From Bacteroidota bacterium (GTDB taxonomy: Bacteria > Bacteroidota > Bacteroidia > JAADEI01), in the NCBI GenBank assembly GCA_024280615.1, contig JAJRPU010000104.1, forward strand, positions 1 through 18,129: a stretch of 18,129 nt of DNA, read 5' to 3'. The notes beneath the pieces are model-generated. The model did not search any database. It saw nothing but the letters and a program-made list of their open reading frames with translations, and was not told the DNA's origin. A program made the position numbers and the translations under genes. Below, piece by piece: positions 7,093 to 14,896 of the stretch. Each line of letters begins with the position of its first letter. The first letter of the stretch is position 1.

Positions 7093-8096
7093 TTGTTACC
7101 CGAAAGATAGACACTATAGAATAATTCGTGGGGTGGTTTGGGAAAGGCAGGAATAGGTCTTCCTTTTGATTCTGTCCACGCTCTTGTTATTTCCGTTATA
7201 CCCTTTTCTAACTTAACAAGTGGCTTTTTTAAGATAGACATCATTTTTGTTATGTCCGGCTTGCGTCTTAATATCTCGCCCTCTTTCCTTGGTGGAATGA
7301 TAACAATCTTAGAATTTGAGCCTATTATGGTTTTGATTGTTTCAGCAAGTTTTAGCATAGGTATCTCTTCGTCGTTCCCGATATTTATTGTCTCGTTAAC
7401 CATCAGGTTCTGATAGTAAATCTTAAGTATGGCTTCAATAGTGTCTGAGATGAAACAGAACGTTCTTGTTTGGGAACCGGGACTGTGAACAGTGATTGGG
7501 TCTCCTGTCAGTGCTTGCTGGATAAATTTACTTATTACAAAGTCACTGCTCTGGCGTGGTCCATACGTGTTAAAAAACCTGAAAATAGTATATGGGAGTC
7601 CAAATTCCTGTCCATAGGTTCTAAAGATTACTTCAGATATATTCTTTACTGCTGCATAAGGCAGTCGGGCATTGATTGGAGTCGTTTCTTCTCTTTGTGG
7701 AACTTCAAATGGGTCCCCATACACTTCAGAAGAAGAAGCGTAAAAGACTCTCTTTACCCTGTGAGAAACACATAACTTTGCTATGTTTTTGGCACCCTCA
7801 ATGTCTTCCAGTACCAATAGAGGGTTATTTAAAGTCCTTTCAACTCCAACCACAGCAGCAAAGTGAAAAACATATTCTGGTTCATATTTTTTAAAGACCT
7901 GTTCAATGCTCTTATAATCGTTCACATTGGCATGTTCAAAAGCCCAATTTTTTAACTCAGGAGATGGTAAGTTTTCTGTCTTGCCAGTTAACAAATTATC
8001 AACAATGATAACAAAATTGCCTTGGTCGGCTACTAACGCTTCTGCCAGAGAACTACCTATGAATCCTGCCCCTCCAGTAATTAAGATTCTTGCCAT
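7089..8096 (-). CDS. NAD-dependent sugar-nucleotide epimerase/dehydratase (extended SDR)
   Basis: A 335-residue extended short-chain dehydrogenase/reductase. The nucleotide-binding motif GGAGFIGS is at residues 8-15, the catalytic Ser in ASSSEVYGD (120-128), and the YxxxK pair in YAAVK (Tyr147, Lys151). RFFNTYGPR and QTRTFCFISD match the UDP-glucose 4-epimerase, dTDP-glucose dehydratase and UDP-glucuronate decarboxylase relatives. The exact substrate cannot be assigned; its place next to rmlA suggests nucleotide-sugar synthesis for surface polysaccharide. The ATG at 8096 is chosen because it begins right at the Rossmann strand (MARILITGG). A TTG at 8141 would add 15 residues and overlap the rmlA stop by 4 bases. 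The stop overlaps the rpiB start. Confidence 0.9.
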   Translation of the reverse strand: MARILITGGAGFIGSSLAEALVADQGNFVIIVDNLLTGKTENLPSPELKNWAFEHANVNDYKSIEQVFKKYEPEYVFHFAAVVGVERTLNNPLLVLEDIEGAKNIAKLCVSHRVKRVFYASSSEVYGDPFEVPQREETTPINARLPYAAVKNISEVIFRTYGQEFGLPYTIFRFFNTYGPRQSSDFVISKFIQQALTGDPITVHSPGSQTRTFCFISDTIEAILKIYYQNLMVNETINIGNDEEIPMLKLAETIKTIIGSNSKIVIIPPRKEGEILRRKPDITKMMSILKKPLVKLEKGITEITRAWTESKGRPIPAFPKPPHELFYSVYLSGNK

Positions 8097-8137
8097 GTTA
8101 AAAAGTAAAGATACAGTTAAATACCTAAGTGTCCAAA

Positions 8138-9004
8138 TCAATCACTCTCTAAAAGAGAAAGTAAATAGTCTCCATACCCACTTTTGCTCAGTTGTGAGGC
8201 TAATTTTCTAAGTTGGTTGGCATCTATCCAACCCTGTCTGTAAGCCACCTCCTCAACACAACCAATCTTGAATCCTTGTCTCTGTTCAATTATTTGCACG
8301 AATTGAGATGCCTGCATCAACGCATCAAATGTTCCGGTGTCCAGCCAAGCAGTGCCTCGTGGTAAAATCTCTACTTTTAGTTTGCCCCTTTTTAAATATT
8401 CCCTATTGACGTCTGTGATTTCCAGTTCCCCACGTGCAGAGGGCTTTATCCTTTTGGCGATTTCAACAACATCATTGTCGTAGAAATATAATCCCGGAAT
8501 GGCGTAATAAGACACAGGTTCTTGAGGTTTCTCAATTAAATCCACCGGGTTGCCATCTTCATCAAAAACCACAACTCCATAGGGACGAGGGTCCTTTACT
8601 CTGTAAGCAAAAATGATTGCCCCGTCTGGATTGTAGCACCTTCTAAGTTGTCTGCCCATCCCTGTTCCGTAAAATATATTGTCGCCAAGAATAAGAGCAA
8701 CGCTGTCATTGCCTATGAAGTCTTCCCCCAATATGAAAGCATCTGCTATACCCCGAGGCTTGTCCTGAACCTTGTATTGGATGGAGATTCCCCATTGGGA
8801 ACCATCTTCTAATAGTCTCTGGAAAGCAGGAGTGTGTTCAGGAGTGCTAATCACAAGGAAATCCCTTATCCCAGCAAGCATTAATGTAGAGAGAGGATAG
8901 TAAATCATAGGTTTGTCATAGACAGGCATTAACTGCTTGCTCATTGCTAGTGTCAGTGGATAGAGCCGTGTTCCAAGCCCACCTGCTAATATGATTCCCT
9001 TCAT
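8138..9004 (-). CDS. rmlA: Glucose-1-phosphate thymidylyltransferase
   Basis: A 288-residue nucleotidyltransferase that makes dTDP-glucose from glucose 1-phosphate and dTTP, the first step to dTDP-rhamnose and related deoxysugars. Seen: GGLGTRLYPLT (8-18), SKQLMPVYDKPMIYYPLST, ILGDNIFYG (105-113), the YGVV/VDLIEKP sugar-binding blocks, LEITDVNREYL, and AWLDTGTFDALMQAS. These are the hallmark blocks of RmlA/RfbA and full length is normal. No rmlB, rmlC or rmlD gene is in view, although the downstream epimerase could process the product. It starts 34 bases after the small membrane protein and lies in the same direction, so co-transcription is likely. Confidence 0.96.
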   Translation of the reverse strand: MKGIILAGGLGTRLYPLTLAMSKQLMPVYDKPMIYYPLSTLMLAGIRDFLVISTPEHTPAFQRLLEDGSQWGISIQYKVQDKPRGIADAFILGEDFIGNDSVALILGDNIFYGTGMGRQLRRCYNPDGAIIFAYRVKDPRPYGVVVFDEDGNPVDLIEKPQEPVSYYAIPGLYFYDNDVVEIAKRIKPSARGELEITDVNREYLKRGKLKVEILPRGTAWLDTGTFDALMQASQFVQIIEQRQGFKIGCVEEVAYRQGWIDANQLRKLASQLSKSGYGDYLLSLLESD

Positions 9005-9038
9005 GTTGCTAAGAATTTTTTTGTAGTAAAATTATGAT

Positions 9039-9389
9039 TTATTTTTTGCGAGACACAAAATATGAGACAAACATAGAAGTAATAAGTCCGACAAGCAGGG
9101 AAACAAACCCTATGTTTATATCCCAGATGGTTGAGCCACTTTCAGTAAAAATTATTATGAACCTGATAAACAGTGCGATGTAGAAAAACATGATAAGTAG
9201 AACTATTGGTCTAAGGAAACGGGAGGATGCTATTATCGTGGCAGCATACAGAAACATGAGTATTGCCCACATTAGTGTTCCTGCAGGGTCCTTTTCAAGA
9301 GAGTAGCCTTTTAGCAAAGGGAAGTAATATAAACCAATTGTGGCGGCAAGCGAAATGCCCCAGAGCAAGGAGATAAACCGTGGTCTCAT
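9039..9389 (-). CDS. Small four-helix membrane protein, function unknown
   Basis: A 116-residue hydrophobic protein that I do not recognise. Four membrane segments can be seen, at about residues 6-20, 38-53, 58-82 and 92-110, separated by short loops. One loop between the first two holds KGYSLEKDPAGT and one between the last two holds TESGSTIWDIN. The protein ends in SRKK, a positive cytoplasmic-type tail. The ATG at 9389 is chosen over a TTG six codons upstream because it sits directly behind two -7 promoter boxes. It is the first gene of the minus-strand unit leading to rmlA. Nothing in the sequence points to a specific job. Confidence 0.7.
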   Translation of the reverse strand: MRPRFISLLWGISLAATIGLYYFPLLKGYSLEKDPAGTLMWAILMFLYAATIIASSRFLRPIVLLIMFFYIALFIRFIIIFTESGSTIWDINIGFVSLLVGLITSMFVSYFVSRKK

Positions 9390-9395
9390 TACGCG

Positions 9396-9419
9396 CAAAT
9401 TTATCAAATGACAAATCTA
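9396..9419 (-). promoter_or_regulatory. Two overlapping -7 promoter elements for the minus-strand unit
   Basis: On the minus strand TAGATTTG (9419-9412) and TAAATTTG (9403-9396) both match TAnnTTTG. The first would start transcription near 9405-9408, about 15-20 bases before the ATG at 9389; the second would start it at the ATG itself. Neither has a strong TTG -33 box. They lie in the 94-base spacer shared with the divergent miaB gene, where no matching plus-strand promoter was found. Confidence 0.45.
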
Positions 9420-9483
9420 CATACTCAGAATAGAACTTTAATCGCATATTGAACGTTGCTATTAGTAGGATAAAACTGACTTT

Positions 9484-10899
9484 ATGGCAGTGACTCCAAA
9501 AACAATAGAGGACACAAACATTTTGCCTAAGGGAAAGGTTTATATTGAGACCTATGGATGCCAGATGAATTTCAATGATAGCGAAATTATAGCTGCTATT
9601 TTAAAGCATCATAAGTATGAAATAACCGACAAGCCGGAAGATGCCGATGTTGTTCTGCTGAACACCTGTGCCATTAGAGAAAAAGCAGAGGAACGAGTTC
9701 TGCAAAGAATAAAAGAATTATCGGCTTATAAGCGAAGGAATAAACCTCATATGCTACTTGGAGTTTTAGGCTGTATGGCAGAACGGATGAGAGACCAATT
9801 ATTTGAAAAGGAAAAGCTTGTAGATATAGTTTGTGGTCCTGATGCATATCGTTCTTTGCCTGTCCTGATTGACGAAGCAGCCACAGGACAAAAAGCAGTT
9901 AACGTATTGCTTTCCAGAGAGGAGACCTATGAGGACATAATGCCTGTCAGATTGCATTCAAATGGCGTAACAGCATTTGTATCCATTATGCGTGGTTGCA
10001 ATAATATGTGCACTTTCTGTGTTGTTCCTTTTACCAGGGGGCGGGAAAGAAGCCGAAACCCATATTCCATCATTAAGGAAGTTGACCAGTTGATAGAACA
10101 AGGTTTCAAAGAAGTTACGTTGCTTGGACAAAACGTTGATTCATACAGATGGACAGACCCAAACACTGGAGAAGTTGTTACCTTCGCAATGCTTCTTGAA
10201 ATGGTTGCGAAGCGTTCTCCGTGGCTCAGAGTTCGTTTCTCAACTTCTCATCCAAAAGATATGACTGACGATGTCCTTGATGTTATGGCAAGATATCCTA
10301 ATATCTGTAAGCATATTCACTTGCCAGTTCAATCAGGAAGCACGCGAATCCTTGAGTTAATGCGACGTGGCTATTCCCGCCAATGGTATCTCAACCTTGT
10401 TAGTAAAATCAGGGATGTTATTCCAGACGTCGCTCTCTCAACAGACATAATCGCTGGATTCTGCACTGAAACGGAGGAAGACCACAAACAGACCCTGTCA
10501 CTAATGGAGGAAGTTAAGTTTGACCAAGCATTTATGTTTAGATACTCAGAACGCCCCAATACATATGCAGCACGCAAATTAAAAGATGATGTCCCACATG
10601 AAGTTAAAATCAGAAGGCTTAACGAAATAATTGACTTGCAAAGGAAACACAGCCTTGAACGAAACAAAACGGAAATAGGAAAGGTTAGAAGAATCCTTGT
10701 TGAAGGAAAGGCTCGTCGTTCTGAAAACCAGTTATTCGGCAGAACTACGCAAAACAAAGTGGTTGTCTTCCCAGCCAGAGACGACATTAAACCCGGAGAC
10801 TACGTGGATGTCCTCATTGAAGACGCAACATCTGCTACACTGTTCGCAAACAAGTTCCGAAAAGTTCAGGATATTAACGAACCAGAAGCAGTTAACTGA
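9484..10899 (+). CDS. miaB: tRNA-2-methylthio-N6-dimethylallyladenosine synthase
   Basis: A 471-residue radical SAM methylthiotransferase that adds a methylthio group to i6A37 of tRNAs reading UNN codons. The N-terminal UPF0004 domain carries the three cluster cysteines Cys26 (YGCQMN), Cys62 (NTCAIREKAEERV) and Cys97 (GCMAERM). The radical SAM CxxxCxxC is Cys172, Cys176 and Cys179 in GCNNMCTFCVVPFTRGRERSR. A C-terminal TRAM domain lies at about 400-460 (RILVEG, RTTQNKVVVF, GDYVDVLIEDATSATL). CQMN and TRGRERSR separate MiaB from RimO and MtaB. It heads the conserved Bacteroidota cluster; its stop overlaps the next start (TGATG). Confidence 0.97.
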   Translation: MAVTPKTIEDTNILPKGKVYIETYGCQMNFNDSEIIAAILKHHKYEITDKPEDADVVLLNTCAIREKAEERVLQRIKELSAYKRRNKPHMLLGVLGCMAERMRDQLFEKEKLVDIVCGPDAYRSLPVLIDEAATGQKAVNVLLSREETYEDIMPVRLHSNGVTAFVSIMRGCNNMCTFCVVPFTRGRERSRNPYSIIKEVDQLIEQGFKEVTLLGQNVDSYRWTDPNTGEVVTFAMLLEMVAKRSPWLRVRFSTSHPKDMTDDVLDVMARYPNICKHIHLPVQSGSTRILELMRRGYSRQWYLNLVSKIRDVIPDVALSTDIIAGFCTETEEDHKQTLSLMEEVKFDQAFMFRYSERPNTYAARKLKDDVPHEVKIRRLNEIIDLQRKHSLERNKTEIGKVRRILVEGKARRSENQLFGRTTQNKVVVFPARDDIKPGDYVDVLIEDATSATLFANKFRKVQDINEPEAVN

Positions 10900-12083
10900 T
10901 GAAGCCACAACGTATCACCACGGACCTATTGCAGGAAGTGAAACGGCGCTTTGGAATAGTAGGTAATTCCCCCGCTATTAATGGAGCACTGGCAAAGGCT
11001 ATTCAAGTAGCACCAACTGACTTGACTGTCCTTTTACAGGGAGAGAGCGGAGTTGGGAAGGAAGTTTTTGCCAGACTGATCCATAATCTTAGCAAACGCA
11101 GGCATAAGCCCTATGTGGCAGTGAACTGTGCCGCTATTCCCGAAGGTACAATGGACTCAGAACTGTTCGGACACGAAAAGGGAGCATTCACCGGAGCCTA
11201 TGAGTCCAGAAAAGGTTATTTTGAATATGCCGATGGAGGAACTATTTTTTTAGATGAGATTTCTGAAATGCCATTGGAAACTCAAGCCAAACTACTGAGG
11301 GTTTTAGAAACTGGCGAGTTCATGCGAGTTGGCTCATCGCAAACCAGACACACTGATGTAAGAGTAATCGCCGCATCTAACAAGGACCTTGAAAAACTTG
11401 TTGAGGAAGGAAAATTCAGAGAAGATTTGTATTACAGACTTAGTGTTGTTCCTATTCATATTCCGCCACTCCGGGAAAGGGGAGAAGACATAATTATGCT
11501 ATTTAGAAAATTTGCAGCCGATTTCGCATCAAAATATGGCACTGAACCACTTGAACTAACACCGGATGCAGAGGAGTTCTTACTTCAATACCCGTGGCCC
11601 GGAAACGTTAGACAACTCAAGCATCTGGTTGAACAGCTAACTGTTCTTCTGCCGGATAGAATTGTAACCAAAAAGGTCCTTGAAGAAAATCTTCCCCGAA
11701 GGAACAATATATTGCCTGCATTGAGAACAGATGAACTATTACCTATTGTTTCAAAGGACCCGTCAATGGCAATGACTGGCATTATCGGAAATGCAGTTGA
11801 TATGTTACCCATATTGTTCAGGATGTATAATGACATTCAGGAAATTAAAGGTCTTGTTGTTGACCTGTGGGACCAAGAAAGGCAAAGAACCCAGCTGCCG
11901 CCTTCTGAGAGTGCGGAAACGAAAGAGGATGATGAAGTGATTCCAATTGAGGAGATGGAAAAACGCCTTATTATCAAAGCATTGAAAAAATTTAACGGGC
12001 GACGCAGGGATGCAGCTAAAGCACTGGGAATATCGGAAAGAACCCTGTATCGTAAAATAAAAGAATATAACATTGAAGTTTAA
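10899..12083 (+). CDS. Sigma-54-dependent transcription activator without receiver domain
   Basis: A 394-residue AAA+ enhancer-binding protein. Walker A is GESGVGKE (48-55), the sigma-54-contacting loop GAFTGA is intact (95-100), Walker B is GGTIFLDE (113-120), the arginine-finger region is FREDLYYRL, and the sensor II motif is GNVRQL (235-240). A Fis-type helix-turn-helix lies at about 355-394 (DAAKALGISERTLYRKIKEY). There is almost nothing before the AAA+ core, so no receiver or sensory domain is present. Between the AAA+ and the helix-turn-helix is a linker of roughly 85 residues rich in Met, Leu and Ile, then acidic. Known orthologues sit in this same miaB-lptE cluster in Bacteroidota; their targets are not clear to me. 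Its intact GAFTGA implies a sigma-54 gene elsewhere in the genome. Confidence 0.95.
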   Translation: MKPQRITTDLLQEVKRRFGIVGNSPAINGALAKAIQVAPTDLTVLLQGESGVGKEVFARLIHNLSKRRHKPYVAVNCAAIPEGTMDSELFGHEKGAFTGAYESRKGYFEYADGGTIFLDEISEMPLETQAKLLRVLETGEFMRVGSSQTRHTDVRVIAASNKDLEKLVEEGKFREDLYYRLSVVPIHIPPLRERGEDIIMLFRKFAADFASKYGTEPLELTPDAEEFLLQYPWPGNVRQLKHLVEQLTVLLPDRIVTKKVLEENLPRRNNILPALRTDELLPIVSKDPSMAMTGIIGNAVDMLPILFRMYNDIQEIKGLVVDLWDQERQRTQLPPSESAETKEDDEVIPIEEMEKRLIIKALKKFNGRRRDAAKALGISERTLYRKIKEYNIEV

Positions 12084-12567
12084 AATTGCATTGGGAGGAT
12101 TAATACTGTTTCTCTGGACCTGTGGGGTCTATTCCTTCACTGGAGTTACTTTTCCACCTGAAGTCAAAAGCGTCTATGTGGCACCTATTGAAAACATTGC
12201 AGCCAATTCACCATCTCAAATTGAATTTCTTCTAAATGACGCTATAAAAGATAATTTCCTTAAGTTTTCTGAGTTAAATCTGAGCAATTCGCCAGCAGAC
12301 CTGAATCTGTATGTAAAAATAACTTCCTATAACATATCATCCGTTGCACCTTCCCATGACCAAGCCTATCAAACCCGCGTAACAATGCAAGTTTCAACTA
12401 AATATGTTCAGAGGGTTCCGGAAGAGAAGGAGTGGACGCGCTCTTTTAGTCGCTTTGTTGACATTCCAGCGGACAAAGAACTTGCACAAGTAGAACAACA
12501 GGTTATTGAAGAATTGGTCCGTCAACTGTCAAATGATATATTTTATGGAGCAGGACAGGATTGGTAA
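12073..12567 (+). CDS. lptE: LptE-family outer-membrane lipoprotein
   Basis: A 164-residue lipoprotein of the Bacteroidota LptE family, the plug and partner of LptD in inserting lipopolysaccharide into the outer leaflet. The N-terminus is a short hydrophobic stretch ending in Cys17 (FLWTCGVYSFTG); CGVYSFTG is characteristic. The middle shows VKSVYVAPIENIAAN and the repeated beta pattern ADLNLYVKITSYN, TRVTMQVSTKYV, then the C-terminal helix VEQQVIEELVRQL ending in IFYGAGQDW. The residue before the cysteine is Thr and before that Trp, a slightly unusual lipobox. The start is a TTG overlapping the regulator's last codons by 11 bases; no in-frame ATG gives a signal sequence, so TTG is accepted. 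Overlaps the following gene by 23 bases. Confidence 0.9.
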   Translation: MKFKIALGGLILFLWTCGVYSFTGVTFPPEVKSVYVAPIENIAANSPSQIEFLLNDAIKDNFLKFSELNLSNSPADLNLYVKITSYNISSVAPSHDQAYQTRVTMQVSTKYVQRVPEEKEWTRSFSRFVDIPADKELAQVEQQVIEELVRQLSNDIFYGAGQDW

Positions 12568-13471
12568 AAGAGGATTTCTACCGGAGCCCTATTCTAAGGA
12601 ATATGCTTACAAATGGCTTGAGAAATGTCCTTATGATACAATTATCCATTTAGTAATTTGCTTAAACGCTTTAAATGAAGGCAGACCACCCCCAGAAGAA
12701 CATGTTATCTTCCTTAGTCCTTTCCTGAGAAAGATGTTAGCCGAGAAATGGTATGAACACATTATAGAACGTCAATTGAAGATATATTTCCCGGATGTTT
12801 TTGAAGTTTCCAATCAAGAAATGCCTCAAAAGACACAGGACGAAGAAGTAGCTATTGTTGAGAATGGCGAAGAGAACAAAGGACCTGTGGAGGAGAAAGA
12901 AATTGAACAAATAGACTTGACTGCTGAAGATGTGGAAACTCAGGCAGAACAAGTGGGAACTGTTATTGAAGAGTCCCAAAGAGAGGAGGCATTAGAAACC
13001 AAAGAATCCGCTCAACCTAAAATAGGAGACGAGAAGAATCAGGAAGATGTAGAACACGAAACAGCAGAAGACTTAGGATTGCCCGAGGAAGTAGAGAAAC
13101 AGCAGGAGAAGGACATTACCCAAACAGAGCAAGACCCATTTGCACAAGAAAGAACCTTTTTTGAATGGATAGAATTTTTGCTTTCAAGGCATCCTGTAAA
13201 GGAAGACACAAAAGAAAAACAAGGGGCGGAATCAAACAACGACCAAATCAGTCAAATAAAACAAATGCTTGAGCAACTATCACCCAAAAAACAAACGGAC
13301 AAAACTCAAAAAACAACCATTGTAAGCGAGCGTCTGGCTCAAATCTATGAGCAACAAGGGCAATGGAAAGAAGCATTGGAAATCTATAAAGCCCTAACTT
13401 TGCAAAAGCCAGAAAAAAAAGATTACTTTGAAAAGAAAATTGAAGAGCTTAAACGCAAAATAAGGGAGTGA
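12545..13471 (+). CDS. TPR-containing protein of the lptE-secG cluster, acidic linker
   Basis: A 308-residue protein of unknown function found at this place in many Bacteroidota. The N-terminal helical part (about 10-85) has the family pattern of a short repeat with CPYDTIIHLVICLNALNEG. A long acidic, Glu/Gln/Lys-rich disordered linker covers about 90-200. After FFEWIEFLLSRHP (about 205-217) the C-terminus (about 258-308) has the typical block VSERLAQIYEQQGQWKEALE IYKAL and PEKKDYFEKKIEEL, one TPR-like helical pair. The ATG at 12545 gives MEQDRIGKRG and a modest overlap with lptE; an ATG at 12533 is also possible, and a TTG at 12506 would lengthen the overlap to 62 bases. No membrane segment or signal peptide, so it is probably cytoplasmic. 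The linker is where size varies. Confidence 0.85.
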   Translation: MEQDRIGKRGFLPEPYSKEYAYKWLEKCPYDTIIHLVICLNALNEGRPPPEEHVIFLSPFLRKMLAEKWYEHIIERQLKIYFPDVFEVSNQEMPQKTQDEEVAIVENGEENKGPVEEKEIEQIDLTAEDVETQAEQVGTVIEESQREEALETKESAQPKIGDEKNQEDVEHETAEDLGLPEEVEKQQEKDITQTEQDPFAQERTFFEWIEFLLSRHPVKEDTKEKQGAESNNDQISQIKQMLEQLSPKKQTDKTQKTTIVSERLAQIYEQQGQWKEALEIYKALTLQKPEKKDYFEKKIEELKRKIRE

Positions 13472-13854
13472 TGTACACGTTCTTAGCAATTTTGGTGGTG
13501 ATAGCAAGCATTCTGCTAATAGCAGTGGTGTTGATTCAAAACCCCAAGGAAGGAGGCTTATCCGCCGGGTTTGGAGCAGGATTCTCTCAACAAGTCTTTG
13601 GGATTCAACAGACTGCAGATGTTCTTGAGAAAGCCACTTGGTCAATAATGGGGTTCATTGCCGCAATGGCAATAGTTATGTATTTTGTCTTGCCAAGTCA
13701 GGCACCACAATCTGTTCCGGAACCAGTAGTTCCAACAACGACAACCCAAATGCCTGTTAACAATATCCCGACGCAAGGTCCGGTTCCCGTTCAGCAAGGA
13801 CAACAGCAAACCCAGCAAGGTGGTCAACAACCCTTACCACAGCAAGGACAGTAA
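13471..13854 (+). CDS. secG: Preprotein translocase subunit SecG with P/Q-rich tail
   Basis: A 127-residue inner-membrane protein that assists SecYEG-driven export. It has two membrane segments (about residues 2-22 and 52-72), separated by the conserved loop LIQNPKEGGLSAGFGAGFSQ and VFGIQQTADVLEKATW, which is the Bacteroidota form. The last 50 residues are Pro, Gln and Thr rich, and most of that tail is low-complexity. The ATG at 13471 overlaps the TPR gene's stop (TGATG) by one base; a GTG immediately upstream (13468) would add one residue. Confidence 0.93.
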   Translation: MYTFLAILVVIASILLIAVVLIQNPKEGGLSAGFGAGFSQQVFGIQQTADVLEKATWSIMGFIAAMAIVMYFVLPSQAPQSVPEPVVPTTTTQMPVNNIPTQGPVPVQQGQQQTQQGGQQPLPQQGQ

Positions 13855-13859
13855 TTTTG
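13852..13859 (+). promoter_or_regulatory. -7 promoter element overlapping the secG stop, for trpS
   Basis: TAATTTTG fully matches TAnnTTTG; its first three bases are the secG stop codon. It sits 26 bases before the trpS ATG, giving a leader of about 20 bases. No clear TTG -33 box 19-21 bases upstream. It would let trpS be transcribed apart from the miaB-secG cluster. Confidence 0.4.
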
Positions 13860-13885
13860 AGCCCTGATAAAACAATCGGGAATTT

Positions 13886-14896
13886 ATGTCCGAGAGGAAG
13901 AGAGTGGTTAGTGGAATCAGACCAACGGGAGACTTGCATTTGGGCAATTACTTTGGAGCCATTAAGAACTTTATTGAATTGCAAAACAAGCATGAATGCT
14001 ACTTCTTTGTTGCTGACCTGCACGCACTCACTACTCACCCTAATCCAGAGAACCTTGCACAAAATGTTAAACACACTCTGGTTGTCTATTTAGCCAGTGG
14101 AGTGGACCCGGACAAAGCTACCCTGTATGTCCAAAGCGATGTGCCCGAAATACCTGAACTTTATGTCTATTTGAACATGATTGCTTATAAAGGAGAACTG
14201 GAAAGATGTCCTACATTTAAGGAAAAAGTCAGGCAACACCCAGATAATGTAAATGCCGGATTGCTTACATATCCTGTCTTAATGGCAGCAGATATTCTCA
14301 TTCACAGAGCCCATTACGTGCCCGTTGGGAAAGACCAAATTCCACACCTAGAACTGACCAGAACCTATGCTCGCAGATTCAATAATCTATATGGAGTTTC
14401 TGTGTTTCCGGAACCAGAACCCTATCATTTCTTAGGAGAACCCATAAAAGTTCCCGGCTTAGATGGAACACCTAAAATGTCAAAAACAGGTTCATCAGAA
14501 AAGGGAGTGATTTTTCTTACTGACTCACCAGAAGTAATACAACGAAAGATAATGCGGGCAGTAACAGATAGCGGTCCACAACAACCAAATATGCCTATTT
14601 CAGAACCAATTCAGAACCTTTTGACCCTGCTGAGGCTCGTAGGTGGAGAAGAAGAGGCAGACTTCTTCGTGGAACAATACAAAAAAGCCACTATTAGATA
14701 CGTTGACTTGAAAAAAACACTTGCTCAGAAAACAATTGAGTTTCTTAAACCAATTCAAGAAAGAATTCAAGAGTATGAAAACAATCCACGATTGTTAAAG
14801 CAAGTGGTGGAAAAAGGCATTGAGAAAGCCCGAGAAAGTGCCCGTAAAACAATGGAACTGGTCAGAGATGCTATTGGAATCCGTAAACTGTATTAA
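13886..14896 (+). CDS. trpS: Tryptophan--tRNA ligase
   Basis: A 336-residue class I aminoacyl-tRNA synthetase charging tRNA-Trp. Seen: GIRPTGDLHLGNYFGA (10-25) holding the HIGH-type signature as HLGN; DLHALTTHP; the Trp-binding stretch LLTYPVLMAADILIHRA (126-142); VGKDQIPHLELTR (147-159); and PKMSKTGS (196-203), the KMSKS loop. Length is normal for the bacterial family and sequence blocks such as YVQSDVPE and RQHPDNVNAG match Bacteroidota enzymes. It is 31 bases downstream of secG and its stop directly abuts the next start (TAAATG). Confidence 0.97.
   Translation: MSERKRVVSGIRPTGDLHLGNYFGAIKNFIELQNKHECYFFVADLHALTTHPNPENLAQNVKHTLVVYLASGVDPDKATLYVQSDVPEIPELYVYLNMIAYKGELERCPTFKEKVRQHPDNVNAGLLTYPVLMAADILIHRAHYVPVGKDQIPHLELTRTYARRFNNLYGVSVFPEPEPYHFLGEPIKVPGLDGTPKMSKTGSSEKGVIFLTDSPEVIQRKIMRAVTDSGPQQPNMPISEPIQNLLTLLRLVGGEEEADFFVEQYKKATIRYVDLKKTLAQKTIEFLKPIQERIQEYENNPRLLKQVVEKGIEKARESARKTMELVRDAIGIRKLY

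Noticed and set aside
9449..9476. TTGAAC/TAAAAC pair resembling an E. coli -35/-10 promoter for miaB
   Set aside because: The spacer is 16 bases and the phylum's sigma factor uses TTG-N19-TAnnTTTG; no such motif is present, so this is likely chance in AT-rich DNA.
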